Shown here in pieces: positions 35,168 to 45,011 of a stretch of DNA of 64,000 bases. Under the pieces are notes generated by a model, which was not told where the DNA came from, did not search any database, and saw only the letters and a program-made list of their open reading frames with translations. Source of the stretch: Mangrovimonas aestuarii (GTDB lineage Bacteria; Bacteroidota; Bacteroidia; Flavobacteriales; Flavobacteriaceae); assembly GCF_028767185.1 (NCBI RefSeq), contig NZ_JARACK010000002.1, forward strand, positions 62,001 to 126,000. Reading direction: 5' to 3'. Position 1 is the first letter of the stretch; the number at the start of each line of letters is the position of its first letter. Both the position numbers and the translations under genes were made by a program.

Positions 35168-36196
35168 ATGAAAAAACTAAACTTTATAGATAAGCTCATT
35201 TTTGTGTTAAATAGCATTGTGGCTACATTATTGTTGTTTTCATATGTGTTGCCGTTCTTGCCGCCAAAGACCTTTGCGGTGCTCTCTGTACTGAGTTTAG
35301 GGGTGCCTTTGCTTATCCTAATAAATGTTCTGTTTTTTCTATATTGGCTGCTTAAGGTAAAACGACAAATGATCTTGTCCCTTTTAGTGCTTTTATTAGG
35401 CTATGCTTCATTTGGATCTGTATATAAGTTTTCAGCAACGAAACAATTGGCAAATGAGTACCAATTATCCATAATGAATTACAATGTGCGTTTATTTAAC
35501 GTATACGAATGGATTGCTGAAGATGGTATTGAAACTAAGTTGGTCGATTTTGTAAAAAAACAAAATCCTGATGTTCTTACACTTCAGGAGTATCATCCAC
35601 GTGAGCATGTAGATTTTTCATTTTTCAAGTATAAGTTCGAAAAACTTTCAGGGAATAAGGTTAAGTCTGGCCAGGCGATTTTTTCTAAGTACCCAATAAT
35701 CAATTCAGGGTCAATTGAATTTCCAAACACTTCCAATAATGCCATTTTTGCGGATATCGTTAAGGGAGATGATACCATTCGCGTTTACAATGTGCATTTA
35801 CAGTCGTTAAAGATTAATGCCGATGTTAATGCCTTGAAGAAAACAGATTCAGAGCGTTTGTTGCAGCGAGTAGGTAATACTTTTAAAATGCAACAGAAAC
35901 AAACTGAATTATTTGTTAAGCATAAGGCTGAATGTCCTTATAAAATGATTATCAGTGGTGATTTTAATAACACAGCCTATTCCTATGTGTATAAAGAGGT
36001 AAAGGGCGATATGGTTGATACTTATAAGATGGCAGGAAACGGCTTTGGACGTACCTACGATTTTAAATTCTTTCCAGTGCGTATCGATTTTATTTTAAGT
36101 GATAAAGCGTTTCAGATTAGCGACTTTAAGACCTACGACGAATTATATTCCGATCATTACCCTATTATGGCTACGGTTAATTTGAAGGTAGAGTAA
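35168..36196 (+). CDS. Membrane-anchored endonuclease/exonuclease/phosphatase-family protein
   Basis: A 342-residue protein with three N-terminal membrane helices (residues ~12-90) and an EEP catalytic domain: LSIMNYNVRLFNVYEW, DVLTLQEYHPRE (metal Glu), IFSKYPIINSG, VYNVHLQSLKI, MIISGDFNNTAYSYVYK (Asp/Asn), and SDHYPIMATVNL (Asp-His). Members cleave phosphodiester bonds in nucleic acids, lipids or inositol phosphates; membrane anchoring hints at a lipid or periplasmic role. It follows the rhomboids at 5 bases, and its stop abuts the convergent DUF6122 gene. Confidence 0.92.
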   Translation: MKKLNFIDKLIFVLNSIVATLLLFSYVLPFLPPKTFAVLSVLSLGVPLLILINVLFFLYWLLKVKRQMILSLLVLLLGYASFGSVYKFSATKQLANEYQLSIMNYNVRLFNVYEWIAEDGIETKLVDFVKKQNPDVLTLQEYHPREHVDFSFFKYKFEKLSGNKVKSGQAIFSKYPIINSGSIEFPNTSNNAIFADIVKGDDTIRVYNVHLQSLKINADVNALKKTDSERLLQRVGNTFKMQQKQTELFVKHKAECPYKMIISGDFNNTAYSYVYKEVKGDMVDTYKMAGNGFGRTYDFKFFPVRIDFILSDKAFQISDFKTYDELYSDHYPIMATVNLKVE

Positions 36197-36508
36197 TTAC
36201 GGAATCATCAAACAATCTACTGTATCGGCTAGAATATGAATAAGTAATCCCAGACCAATTAACCGCGTTTTTTTAGGAAATAGAAGCAATAAGTAAATAA
36301 CTATAACTGCATAGCTGTGTAGCGGATGGAAATTGATACTGCAACGATTCGGACTGAAAATGGGATTTGCCAATAAGTGATCTAAGTCAATGATGAACAT
36401 AGAAAACATGACGATTAATGCGAACTTCCATTTAGGTTTATACCAAATGAGGGCTACAGCTAAAGGAACCAAAAAATGAATGCCGTAATGCAGTAAGGAG
36501 CGCCACAT
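36197..36508 (-). CDS. DUF6122 family membrane protein
   Basis: A 103-residue protein with three or four hydrophobic helices: MWRSLLHYGIHFLVPLAVAL, then FALIVMFSMFIIDLDHLLANPIF, and a C-terminal GLGLLIHILADTVDCL. Conserved H and D residues within the helices (DLDHLLAN; HPLHSYA; HILAD) resemble the metal-dependent hydrolase-like DUF457 pattern. From memory the family is DUF6122; no activity is known. It is the last gene of the lepB operon, one base after the WbqC gene. Confidence 0.8.
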   Translation of the reverse strand: MWRSLLHYGIHFLVPLAVALIWYKPKWKFALIVMFSMFIIDLDHLLANPIFSPNRCSINFHPLHSYAVIVIYLLLLFPKKTRLIGLGLLIHILADTVDCLMIP

Positions 36509-36509
36509 G

Positions 36510-37133
36510 TTATATGTTCAATTCTTGGCTTTCCAAATAGTTTAAACTATTTGGACCTTCACTGAACAACAAATCTAAAATACTCAGGTTTGGGATAAAA
36601 CCATGCTTGTCATCAAACACCTGAATGTATCTGTCAAAACTCTGAGCTATTTCCTTTTTGGAGTTAACCATCCCTCTTAGATCTAATTGCTCCTGTGGGC
36701 TTTTGTCAAATACTTTAGTAAAACTTGGCTCAATCTCCAATTGAAGACATTCGCAAATGGTTTGAAAACACGCTATATTGAAATCGTAAATAAAGTCTGT
36801 TTTGGTTTCGAAAAGCGGTCTAAGGTCATCTTCATAAAACTCAAAAAAAGGAGAAGACAGATAAGCTGATTGCATAGATTTCCAATGAAGCGATTGCCAA
36901 TCGGTGGTATTTGATATTCTTACATCACGGTATAACTGACGTTTTTTTTGAGTGTATTCTACAGGAATATTCAATAACAGTTTTCCGTTAGCACCGTAAA
37001 TATATGTACGCGTTCTGTAGGTTTGCTTTTCAAAATTATCATGCCTTTCAAACACTACTTTATCGGCTTTAACCATTCCGACAAAGTGCGAGATGTTAGG
37101 GAAATAGGTGGGATGCAACAAAACGTTGTTCAT
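36510..37133 (-). CDS. WbqC-family protein
   Basis: A 207-residue protein of the WbqC family: LHPTYFPNISHFVGMVKADKVVFERHDNFEKQTYRTRTYIYGANGKLLLNIPV, followed by the WQSLHWKSMQSAYLSSPFFEFYEDDL region. WbqC proteins are found in polysaccharide clusters and may modify sugars or amino-sugars, though the reaction is not firmly established. In Flavobacteriaceae it commonly follows lepB, so the link may be operon-based rather than functional. No signal peptide. Confidence 0.9.
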   Translation of the reverse strand: MNNVLLHPTYFPNISHFVGMVKADKVVFERHDNFEKQTYRTRTYIYGANGKLLLNIPVEYTQKKRQLYRDVRISNTTDWQSLHWKSMQSAYLSSPFFEFYEDDLRPLFETKTDFIYDFNIACFQTICECLQLEIEPSFTKVFDKSPQEQLDLRGMVNSKKEIAQSFDRYIQVFDDKHGFIPNLSILDLLFSEGPNSLNYLESQELNI

Positions 37134-37150
37134 CTCAATAGTATTTTAGA

Positions 37151-38770
37151 TTAGGCAGCTTTCTTTCTTTTCTTTCTCCATTTGTTACCAATATACCCAA
37201 TAACAACAAGTACAAGGAATGGTATTAAATACGATTTAGGCTCACCTGTACCATGTACAGTAGTGAACACACGATCCCAACGGACTTTTTGCAAACCAGA
37301 TTTATTGCTGTCTAAACTCATCCATATGAATACCGGCTTACCAACAACATGGTCGAACGGTACAAATCCCCAAGCACGTGAATCTTGTGAGTTATGACGG
37401 TTGTCACCCATCATCCAATAGTAGTTTTGCTTAAAGGTATAACTGCTTGCAGGTTTTCCGTTAATGATAATCTGGTTGCCCTCAATGCGCAATGTGTTTC
37501 CTTCATATTCCGTTATAGCACGTTTGTAAACTTCTAAGTTTTCAAGTGAAAGATTAATGCTAGATCCTTCTTGTGGAATAGTGAAAGGGCCCATAAAATC
37601 GTTATTCCAATTATAAGCAACATCATGAGGGAAAATTCCAGCATCTCTCTTTCCTGCAGTTTGCTTTATTGGGTTAACACCTGCGATATCTGGATGGTTC
37701 TTTAGTCTGCCAATAGCTTCATTAGTTGCTGCGGGAATCATGTACGATATAGGTGCGCCCTCTAAATTAGGATTATATGAAGGACCGTAAGCTAAACCAT
37801 CTGTAATATCATATCTTGAAAGAATCTCCATAATTTGTGAAGGATGAAGGTTTCTTTTAAAAGTGATTTCGTATGAAAACTGAAGTTTAGTTCTATCCGG
37901 TAAATCGTTTTGTTCACCGTTAATGTAAACATATCCGTTACGAACTTCAAAACTGTCGCCAGGTAAACCAACGCAACGCTTAACATAGTTTGTCTTTTTA
38001 TCGATTGGTTTAAAGTAATTCCTGTCTGTAGTGCGCATTGTAAGCATGGTATCAACAGGCCAATTGAAAACAACAATATCGTTACGTTCTATTTTTTCAA
38101 AGCCAGGTAAACGCATATAAGGCAATAAGAGTTTGTTTAAAAGCGATGAATTTTTCTCTTCTGGTTTATCATTTACCAAATACGATTTAATGCCTGTTCC
38201 AGGAATGGAATCGTGAACCATTGGTAAAGCCAAGGTTGTTTGTGGGATACGGGCACCATAATTTACTTTACTCACAAACAGGAAGTCTCCTACTAAAAGC
38301 GTTTTTTCCAAAGAAGAGGTTGGGATGGTGAATGGTTGAATAAAATAGGTATGTACAATTGTTGCAGCCACTACGGCAAATAAAATTGAACTAACCCATT
38401 CGCCTAAGGCAGTTCTAGGGTGTAAACTTCTGTCTTTTACATATTGAACATCCGTAGCGTAGTTTAGGTAATAGTTATATATCCCAAGCGATAGAATAGC
38501 AAGAAATGTATCGGTAGGAGAGTTTTTGCCAAAACTTCTGGCGGTTTCAACCCATACTACTGGGAACATAATTAAGTTTACAATTGGGAGAAATAATAAA
38601 ATAACCCAATACCAAGGACGGTTTATTATTTTCATTAGAACTATAGCATTGTAAACGGGAACAAAGGCTTCCCATGCTTTACGTCCTGCTTTTTGATAAA
38701 GTTTCCAGGTACCCAGACCGTGGATTAATTGTACAATTAGAAAAAATATAAACCACCCTAATAGTGTCAT
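37151..38770 (-). CDS. lepB: Signal peptidase I with N-terminal DUF5684-type membrane domain
   Basis: A 539-residue S26A protease that removes signal peptides from exported proteins. Residues 1-105 form an extra membrane domain (DUF5684-like: FFLIVQLIHGLGTWKLYQKAGRKAWEAFVPVYNAI). The catalytic part has S153 in FTIPTSSLEKTLLVGD (Leu replaces the usual Met of SxM) and K264 in YVKRCVGLPGDSFEVR. Box E is MMGDNRHNSQDSRAWGFVP. A large insertion of over 100 residues lies between the Lys box and box E, as is common in Bacteroidota. A C-terminal helix precedes a basic end. It sits in the parAB-dapB-lepB operon. Confidence 0.93.
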   Translation of the reverse strand: MTLLGWFIFFLIVQLIHGLGTWKLYQKAGRKAWEAFVPVYNAIVLMKIINRPWYWVILLFLPIVNLIMFPVVWVETARSFGKNSPTDTFLAILSLGIYNYYLNYATDVQYVKDRSLHPRTALGEWVSSILFAVVAATIVHTYFIQPFTIPTSSLEKTLLVGDFLFVSKVNYGARIPQTTLALPMVHDSIPGTGIKSYLVNDKPEEKNSSLLNKLLLPYMRLPGFEKIERNDIVVFNWPVDTMLTMRTTDRNYFKPIDKKTNYVKRCVGLPGDSFEVRNGYVYINGEQNDLPDRTKLQFSYEITFKRNLHPSQIMEILSRYDITDGLAYGPSYNPNLEGAPISYMIPAATNEAIGRLKNHPDIAGVNPIKQTAGKRDAGIFPHDVAYNWNNDFMGPFTIPQEGSSINLSLENLEVYKRAITEYEGNTLRIEGNQIIINGKPASSYTFKQNYYWMMGDNRHNSQDSRAWGFVPFDHVVGKPVFIWMSLDSNKSGLQKVRWDRVFTTVHGTGEPKSYLIPFLVLVVIGYIGNKWRKKRKKAA

Positions 38771-38830
38771 AATATGTCTTTTTTAGAATTAGTAGTAAGA
38801 TGTATCAATAGTTACAATCCGTTGTTTTGA

Positions 38831-39532
38831 TTAACCAATGTTTAACACATCTTTCATGGTAAAAACACCTTTTTTACCAGCTATCCATTCTGCAGCGATT
38901 ACGGCTCCCAAAGCAAAGCCTTGGCGGCTATGTGCCGTGTGTTGAATGGTAATTGTATCTACATCACTTGAGTAATTTATGATGTGTGTACCTGGTACCT
39001 CTGGAATTCGCTTAGCAATAATTGGTAGAGTCCCATTTGATTCATTTTCAAGTTTCCAATTTGAATAGCTTTGATGTTCAACAATGATATCTTCTGCCAA
39101 TGAGATAGCTGTACCACTTGGAGCATCCAATTTTTGGGTATGATGAATTTCCTCCATGGATACTTTATAATCCTTAAGTGTATTCATCATTTTCGCTAAA
39201 GTCTTGTTCAGCTCAAAGAAAATATTCACTCCAAGGCTAAAATTTGAAGCATAAATGAAGGCACCATCATTTTCCTTGCAAATTGAAACTATATCGTCAT
39301 ATTTGTCCAACCAACCTGTAGTTCCCGAAATTACAGGAACACCTTTGTTTAAACAGTTTGAGATATTGTCAACGGCAGAATCTGGTATGCTAAAATCTAT
39401 AGCTACATCGGCAGTAGTGATATCGTATTTAGTATCTTTTTTGGCTTTTATTACAATAGAGTGCCCACGTTCTATGGCTATTTTTTCAATAGCCTGGCCC
39501 ATTTTTCCATATCCTAATAAGGCAATTTTCAT
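38831..39532 (-). CDS. dapB: 4-hydroxy-tetrahydrodipicolinate reductase
   Basis: The 233-residue enzyme reduces the dihydrodipicolinate intermediate with NAD(P)H in lysine and diaminopimelate synthesis, so it feeds peptidoglycan. The N-terminal nucleotide-binding motif is ALLGYGKMGQAIEKIA. DVAIDFSIPDS and VISGTTGWLDKY follow, then the signature MEEIHHTQKLDAPSGTAISLAEDI with catalytic His and Lys. It is slightly shorter than the ~270 residues of many orthologues, as usual in Flavobacteriaceae. Two bases separate it from the upstream DUF5683 gene. Confidence 0.95.
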   Translation of the reverse strand: MKIALLGYGKMGQAIEKIAIERGHSIVIKAKKDTKYDITTADVAIDFSIPDSAVDNISNCLNKGVPVISGTTGWLDKYDDIVSICKENDGAFIYASNFSLGVNIFFELNKTLAKMMNTLKDYKVSMEEIHHTQKLDAPSGTAISLAEDIIVEHQSYSNWKLENESNGTLPIIAKRIPEVPGTHIINYSSDVDTITIQHTAHSRQGFALGAVIAAEWIAGKKGVFTMKDVLNIG

Positions 39533-39534
39533 AA

Positions 39535-40134
39535 CTAAAATTTAAAGTTTAGAGTAAGTCCTAAGTTACTTGAAGCATCCTTTTCATCAAGTTTAAAATG
39601 TGGTGCTAATGACAAGTTTTCGTCTACATTGTACTGTAAGAGGTGAGCGTCTACGTTGGCATCAATAATGTTAAGGGCATAGACACCAATAGAAACTAAT
39701 AACCAGAGATCTCTATTTCTACGAAATTCTTTTTGAGCGTTCCGTAAACCTTCATCAGAAATACGTCCATAAAACTCATCATCAGTATACCCCCCTAATC
39801 TACGTTTATAAGCATCTCTAGCACGATTGTAGTTATCATTGTTATAGGTATACGCATATATACTTCCACCTAAGGCAGCATAGACTATAGGGATTTTCCA
39901 ATATTTTTTATTGTAAGCTTGGCCTAAACCTGGCAAGACAGCCGAATAAAATGCAGCACGGGCAGGAGATAAAGGGTCTATAGGTTTCCTTATGGTTGCT
40001 TTAGTGTCTACGTATAGGCTGTCAGAAGTGGTTGGCTTGGCTTTAGGTAAGTCTTCTTTTTTCTTGTCTTGGGCTAAGGCTGTAAGACTTATGCCTAAGA
40101 AAAAGAAAACCAATATAATGCCTTTATTCTGCAC
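39535..40134 (-). CDS. DUF5683 domain-containing protein
   Basis: A 199-residue protein with signal peptide (MQNKGIILVFFFLGISLTALAQ). The conserved block SPARAAFYSAVLPGLGQAYNKKYWKIPIVYAALGGSIYAY is the DUF5683 signature, a glycine-rich hydrophobic hairpin. Later hydrophobic segment LWLLVSIGVYALNIIDANVDAHL. The C-terminus looks like an outer-membrane-type strand (LGLTLNFKF). Likely an envelope protein, function unknown. The start overlaps the end of parB by 11 bases, so it is translationally coupled with the partition genes. Confidence 0.87.
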   Translation of the reverse strand: MQNKGIILVFFFLGISLTALAQDKKKEDLPKAKPTTSDSLYVDTKATIRKPIDPLSPARAAFYSAVLPGLGQAYNKKYWKIPIVYAALGGSIYAYTYNNDNYNRARDAYKRRLGGYTDDEFYGRISDEGLRNAQKEFRRNRDLWLLVSIGVYALNIIDANVDAHLLQYNVDENLSLAPHFKLDEKDASSNLGLTLNFKF

Positions 40135-41029
40135 TTTCCAATAATTTTTTTATACGGATAAAATCGTCCTCAGATTTAAAAGGAATAGTAATTTTCCCTT
40201 TTCCGTTTTTGGCAACCTTAATGTCTATTTTATTGCCAAAGAATTTTGAAAACTCTCTCATTCCCTGCTCTGCAAACGAAGGCAGTATAACTTTTTGAGG
40301 TTTTGGTACTGAAACCTCATTAGTGCTATTGTAATTTCTAACAAGAGTTTCTGTATCGCGCACCGATAATTTCTCTTGGAGAATTTTTTTATAAATATCT
40401 AATTGAATCTCTTGGTCTTCAATATTAATAATGGCACGACCATGTCCCATACTGATGAACCCATCACGCATACCGGTTTGGATTATAGGATCCAATTTCA
40501 GCAAACGAAGATAGTTAGCAATGGTTGATCGTTTTTTACCTACACGCTCACTCATTTGCTCCTGAGTCAAACTGATTTCATCAATTAATCTCTGATAAGA
40601 TAGAGCAATTTCTATAGGGTCTAGGTCCTGACGTTGAATATTCTCAACAAGAGCCATTTCCAAAGATTCCTGGTCGTTGGCAATACGGATGTAGGCCGGA
40701 ATGGTTTCCAAACCTAAAGACTTGGATGCTCTAAAACGACGTTCACCAGATACCAGTTGGTATTTGTTAAAATCTAGTTTTCTAACCGTAATAGGTTGGA
40801 TTACACCAAGCTCTCTAATGGATATTGCCAATTCCTCAAGTGTTTCTTCGTTGAAGTTTGTTCTTGGTTGAAATGGATTGACCTCGATAGAATCGATGTC
40901 CAATTCGACAATATTACCGATAACTTTATCGGCATTTTTATCTTGTACTGAAGTTATATCGTTTGATGGATCTTTTAATAATGCGGATAAGCCTCTACCT
41001 AAAGCCTGTTTCTTCGTCGCCTTCGCCAT
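40124..41029 (-). CDS. parB: Chromosome partitioning protein ParB
   Basis: A 301-residue ParB/Spo0J: the N-terminal region begins KKQALGRGLSALLKD, then the CTP-binding ParB domain (IEVNPFQPRTNFNEETLEELAISIRELGVIQPITVRK; YQLVSGERRFRASKSLG; ENIQRQDLDPIEIALSYQRL). The helix-turn-helix follows (LTQEQMSERVGKKRSTIANYLRLLKL), then the C-terminal dimerisation segment. ParB loads on parS sites and, with ParA, segregates the chromosome origin. No convincing parS palindrome was found in this window. It is 3 bases after parA. Confidence 0.97.
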   Translation of the reverse strand: MAKATKKQALGRGLSALLKDPSNDITSVQDKNADKVIGNIVELDIDSIEVNPFQPRTNFNEETLEELAISIRELGVIQPITVRKLDFNKYQLVSGERRFRASKSLGLETIPAYIRIANDQESLEMALVENIQRQDLDPIEIALSYQRLIDEISLTQEQMSERVGKKRSTIANYLRLLKLDPIIQTGMRDGFISMGHGRAIINIEDQEIQLDIYKKILQEKLSVRDTETLVRNYNSTNEVSVPKPQKVILPSFAEQGMREFSKFFGNKIDIKVAKNGKGKITIPFKSEDDFIRIKKLLESAE

Positions 41030-41032
41030 GTA

Positions 41033-41797
41033 TTAGGAGTTTTTAGTGATAATTTCTTTCGCTAAGCTTAAATAGTTTGTGGCACCCTTGCTGGCTGCAT
41101 CGTAATTAATAATACTTTCTCCATAACTAGGAGCCTCGCTTAAACGTACGTTTCTCTGAATAATGGTTTGAAAAACCATATCGTTAAAGTGTTTTTGAAC
41201 TTCTTCAACAACTTGGTTTGATAAACGTAAACGGGAATCGTACATAGTTAACAACAAGCCTTCAATGTCAAGCTCAGGATTATGGATTTTTTGTACACTC
41301 TTTACTGTGTTTAGCAATTTCCCCAAACCTTCCAATGCAAAATATTCACATTGAATAGGAATAATAACTGCGTCGGCTGCGGTCAAGGCGTTAAGTGTTA
41401 ATAGTCCAAGTGAAGGAGCACAATCAATAAGAATGTAATCGTAATTATCTTTTACACTTTCCAATGCTTTTTTTAGCATGTATTCTCTAGAATCTTTGTC
41501 TACCAATTCAATTTCGATAGCCACAAGATCAATATGTGCGGGAACAAGATCTAAATTTGGTGTGTCTGTTGAAGTGATAGCGTCTTGAACGGTATGGGTG
41601 TGTTCAAGAAGTTGGTAGGTTCCTATCTCAACAGTTTCAACATCAATACCTAAACCAGATGTAGCATTGGCTTGGGGGTCAGCATCGATCAATAATACTT
41701 TTTTTTCCAGCACACCTAGTGATGCTGCTAAATTTACCGAGGTTGTGGTTTTACCAACCCCGCCTTTCTGGTTAGCAATTGCAATGATTTTACCCAT
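41033..41797 (-). CDS. parA: Chromosome partitioning ATPase ParA/Soj
   Basis: A 254-residue deviant-Walker ATPase: KGGVGKTTTSVNLAASLG (K11-T17 core), Walker A' VLLIDADPQANATSGLG, and Walker B YDYILIDCAPSLGLLTLNAL. ParA coats the nucleoid and moves ParB-parS complexes apart. It is first in the operon parA-parB-DUF5683-dapB-lepB-WbqC-DUF6122. About 120 bases separate its start from the SDR gene upstream, which is on the same strand. Confidence 0.97.
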   Translation of the reverse strand: MGKIIAIANQKGGVGKTTTSVNLAASLGVLEKKVLLIDADPQANATSGLGIDVETVEIGTYQLLEHTHTVQDAITSTDTPNLDLVPAHIDLVAIEIELVDKDSREYMLKKALESVKDNYDYILIDCAPSLGLLTLNALTAADAVIIPIQCEYFALEGLGKLLNTVKSVQKIHNPELDIEGLLLTMYDSRLRLSNQVVEEVQKHFNDMVFQTIIQRNVRLSEAPSYGESIINYDAASKGATNYLSLAKEIITKNS

Positions 41798-41916
41798 TAA
41801 ATGATTTGGTTTTTGTTAGCGTAAAAATACGATTATTTATGAGTTATAAAAACGGAAATTGTTAACAAAGAGTCAACAATTTCTATTAGGGTAAATATGC
41901 AATTATAGGGACGTGC

Positions 41917-42798
41917 TTACGATTGTTTTTTACTTCTTATAAGACGCTCCAATTGGTCCCATAATTCTTCAGGAATTTGGTCTAGAAGATTAAACTGACC
42001 TGCACCTTTAAGCCATTCCCCGCCGTCAATGGTTATCACTTCTCCATTAACGTAAGCAGCAAAGTCTGATACTAAATAAGCTGCGAGGTTTGCGAGTTCT
42101 TGGTGATCACCAACTCTTTTAAGTGGTACTTTTTTAGCCATGTCGAATTTGTCCTTTAAATCACCAGGTAACAATCTATCCCAAGCACCTTTAGTAGGGA
42201 ATGGACCGGGCGCAATGGCGTTAAAGCGCATACCATATTTAGCCCATTCTACGGCCAAACTTCTGGTCATGGCAAGTACACCTGCCTTAGCAGTAGCACT
42301 AGGTACAACGTATCCAGAGCCAGTCCAAGCGTAGGTCGTTACAATATTTAATACGTTTGTGTTGGTTTGGTTTGTTTTTATCCAATGTTTCCCAAATACC
42401 ATGGTGCAGTTTTTGGTTCCCTTTAGGACGATATCGATTATGGTATCGAAGGCATTTGAGGACAGTCTTTCGGTAGGGGATATGAAGTTACCAGCTGCAT
42501 TGTTTACTAAAATGTCAACGGTTTTAAATCTTTCGATGACCTGTTTGTGCATGTTCTCCACTTGCTCATAATCGCGAACATCGCAAGCTAATGGCAAGCA
42601 GGTTCCTCCGGTTTGCTCTTCCAGTTCTTTGGCAGTGTTTTCCAGTTTTTCAAGGTTTCTCGAAGTAATAGCTACATTGGCGCCAAGTTCTAAAAAGTAT
42701 TTGGTCATGGCTTTTCCCAAACCACTACCACCACCGGTAACTACAATTGTTTTGTTTTTTAAGGCATCGTCGCGAAGCATTTTAGCAGTATAATTCAT
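41917..42798 (-). CDS. SDR oxidoreductase, 2,4-dienoyl-CoA reductase-like
   Basis: I chose Met 42798 (MNYTAKMLRDDALKNKTIVV), 293 residues; the 16 upstream residues are poorly SDR-like. The Rossmann motif is TGGGSGLGKAM and NNAAG marks the middle strand. The active site has no classic YxxxK. Instead a Tyr (TYAWTG) precedes Ser by 11 residues and Ser-x3-Lys follows (SATAKAG), the arrangement I recall for human DECR1 (Y199, S210, K214). It probably reduces 2,4-dienoyl-CoA in degradation of unsaturated fatty acids. Tight lineage with mutAB is not implied; it stands between mutB and parA. Confidence 0.88.
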   Translation of the reverse strand: MNYTAKMLRDDALKNKTIVVTGGGSGLGKAMTKYFLELGANVAITSRNLEKLENTAKELEEQTGGTCLPLACDVRDYEQVENMHKQVIERFKTVDILVNNAAGNFISPTERLSSNAFDTIIDIVLKGTKNCTMVFGKHWIKTNQTNTNVLNIVTTYAWTGSGYVVPSATAKAGVLAMTRSLAVEWAKYGMRFNAIAPGPFPTKGAWDRLLPGDLKDKFDMAKKVPLKRVGDHQELANLAAYLVSDFAAYVNGEVITIDGGEWLKGAGQFNLLDQIPEELWDQLERLIRSKKQS

Positions 42799-42884
42799 AT
42801 GGTTAAATTTTCTTAAATATAGATAAAAAAACAGGCTTTCCTCCAAATTGAAGAAAGCCTGTTTGAAATTATAATTGAATACTA

Positions 42885-45011
42885 TTACTCCTCTATAAGG
42901 ATCTCAAGAATCTTGATAGCTGCATCGCTGATTTTGGTTCCAGGACCGAATACTGCAACGGCACCGGCATCAAATAAATATTGATAATCTTGCTTAGGAA
43001 TTACACCTCCAACAATTACCATAATATCGTCGCGACCATAAGCTTTAAGGGCCTCGATAACTTGAGGTACCAAGGTTTTATGCCCTGCAGCTAATGAAGA
43101 TACGCCCAGTACATGAACGTCGTTCTCAACAGCTTGTTTGGCTGCTTCTTGAGGCGTTTGGAACAAAGGTCCTATATCCACATCAAAACCTACATCGGCA
43201 TAACCTGTAGCCACTACTTTGGCACCACGGTCGTGACCATCCTGTCCCATTTTGGCAATCATTATTCTAGGTCTTCTACCTTCTTCTTCAGCAAAAGCAT
43301 CGGCTAATTGACGGGCCTTGTTGAATGAATCGTCGTCTTTTATTTCTTTACTGTACACGCCGCTAAATGATTTTATTTGAGCTTTATATCTGCCGAAAAC
43401 AGCTTCCAAGGCATCACTGATTTCTCCTAATGTAGCACGTTCGCGAGCTGCATTAACAGCTAAAGCCAATAGGTTTTCGTTTCCGTTTTTGGCTTCCTCC
43501 GTAAGCGTTTTAAGTGCTGCTTGAACCTTATCGTTATTTCGGTCTGCTTTCAGTTTGTTTAAACGTTCTATCTGTTGGTTTCTTACCGTTTGGTTGTCTA
43601 CCTCAAGAATATGCAACGGATCTTCCTCTTTTAAACGGTATTTGTTTACCCCAACAATAATATCCTGACCAGAGTCGATTCTCGCTTGTTTTCTAGCTGC
43701 AGCTTCTTCAATCCTCAATTTAGGAATTCCTGCTTCAATAGCTTTGGTCATTCCGCCAAGTTCTTCAACTTCCTGAATTAAATCCCAAGCTTTTTGAGCG
43801 ATATCATGGGTTAGTTTTTCAACATAATAACTACCGCCCCAAGGATCTACGGTATTAGTGATCTTTGTTTCTTCCTGAAGGAAAATCTGTGTGTTTCTTG
43901 CGATACGGGCAGAGAAATCTGTTGGTAATGCAATAGCTTCATCCAAGGCATTGGTGTGAAGCGATTGAGTACCTCCAAAAGCAGCTGCAGCTGCTTCAAT
44001 ACAGGTTCTAGCCACGTTGTTAAACGGATCTTGTTCCGTTAAACTCCAACCACTGGTTTGACAATGGGTACGTAAAGCCAAAGACTTAGGGTTTTTAGGA
44101 TTGAACTGAGCAACCAGTTTCGCCCACAGCATTCTAGCGGCTCGCATTTTGGCAATTTCCATAAAATGGTTCATCCCTATGGCCCAGAAGAATGATAGGC
44201 GAGGAGCGAAGGTATCGATGTCCATACCTGCTTCCAACCCTTTTCTTATGTACTCTAAACCATCTGCTAAAGTATATGCCAGCTCAATGTCGCAAGTTGC
44301 TCCGGCTTCCTGCATATGGTAACCAGAAATACTAATACTGTTGAATTTAGGCATGTTTTGGCTCGTGTATTCAAAAATATCCGAGATAATCTTCATGGAA
44401 GGTGTAGGAGGGTAGATGTAGGTGTTACGAACCATAAACTCCTTAAGGATATCGTTTTGGATGGTTCCAGCCAATTTTTCCGGAGATACACCTTGTTCCT
44501 CTGCGGCAACAATGTAAAAAGCCATGATAGGAAGTACGGCTCCGTTCATGGTCATAGATACCGACATTTTATCCAACGGAATCTGATCGAAAAGTACTTT
44601 CATATCTTCAACAGAATCGATAGCTACACCAGCTTTACCAACATCACCAACAACACGTTCGTGGTCTGAGTCATATCCACGGTGGGTCGCAAGGTCGAAG
44701 GCTACCGAAAGTCCTTTTTGACCTGCGGCAAGGTTACGTCTGTAAAACGCGTTACTTTCTTCTGCAGTTGAAAATCCTGCATATTGACGGATAGTCCATG
44801 GTCTACGAACATACATGGTGCTGTAAGGACCTCTCAGGTTTGGAGCCATTCCAGCGGCAAAGTTCAAGTGATCTAAACCATTATAATCCTCTGCAGAGTA
44901 CGTTGATTTTACTTCAATGTCTTCGGCAGTATTAAATGTGCTCTCAGTTGTTTTTTCGGTAGTGTTTTTCCCTTGGGAAAGACTTATATTTTGGATGTTC
45001 TTTCTACTCAT
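42885..45011 (-). CDS. mutB: Methylmalonyl-CoA mutase large subunit
   Basis: Start at 45011 ([15 protein letters not shown]) gives 708 residues and an ATGAGTAG overlap with mutA's stop. A start 21 bases upstream is possible. The TIM-barrel part has [35 protein letters not shown] and [10 protein letters not shown]-type motifs. The B12-binding C-terminus has the DxHxxG motif ([29 protein letters not shown]) and [14 protein letters not shown]. With MutA it interconverts (R)-methylmalonyl-CoA and succinyl-CoA using adenosylcobalamin, linking propionate or odd-chain/branched breakdown to the TCA cycle. The epimerase is not in this window. Confidence 0.96.
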   Translation of the reverse strand: MSRKNIQNISLSQGKNTTEKTTESTFNTAEDIEVKSTYSAEDYNGLDHLNFAAGMAPNLRGPYSTMYVRRPWTIRQYAGFSTAEESNAFYRRNLAAGQKGLSVAFDLATHRGYDSDHERVVGDVGKAGVAIDSVEDMKVLFDQIPLDKMSVSMTMNGAVLPIMAFYIVAAEEQGVSPEKLAGTIQNDILKEFMVRNTYIYPPTPSMKIISDIFEYTSQNMPKFNSISISGYHMQEAGATCDIELAYTLADGLEYIRKGLEAGMDIDTFAPRLSFFWAIGMNHFMEIAKMRAARMLWAKLVAQFNPKNPKSLALRTHCQTSGWSLTEQDPFNNVARTCIEAAAAAFGGTQSLHTNALDEAIALPTDFSARIARNTQIFLQEETKITNTVDPWGGSYYVEKLTHDIAQKAWDLIQEVEELGGMTKAIEAGIPKLRIEEAAARKQARIDSGQDIIVGVNKYRLKEEDPLHILEVDNQTVRNQQIERLNKLKADRNNDKVQAALKTLTEEAKNGNENLLALAVNAARERATLGEISDALEAVFGRYKAQIKSFSGVYSKEIKDDDSFNKARQLADAFAEEEGRRPRIMIAKMGQDGHDRGAKVVATGYADVGFDVDIGPLFQTPQEAAKQAVENDVHVLGVSSLAAGHKTLVPQVIEALKAYGRDDIMVIVGGVIPKQDYQYLFDAGAVAVFGPGTKISDAAIKILEILIEE

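Noticed and set aside
40124-41797. parS site near parAB
   Set aside because: Several CACGTG cores exist in the window (for example near 31915, 34207 and 49975) but none has the surrounding TGTTnC/GnAACA symmetry, so no parS is called.
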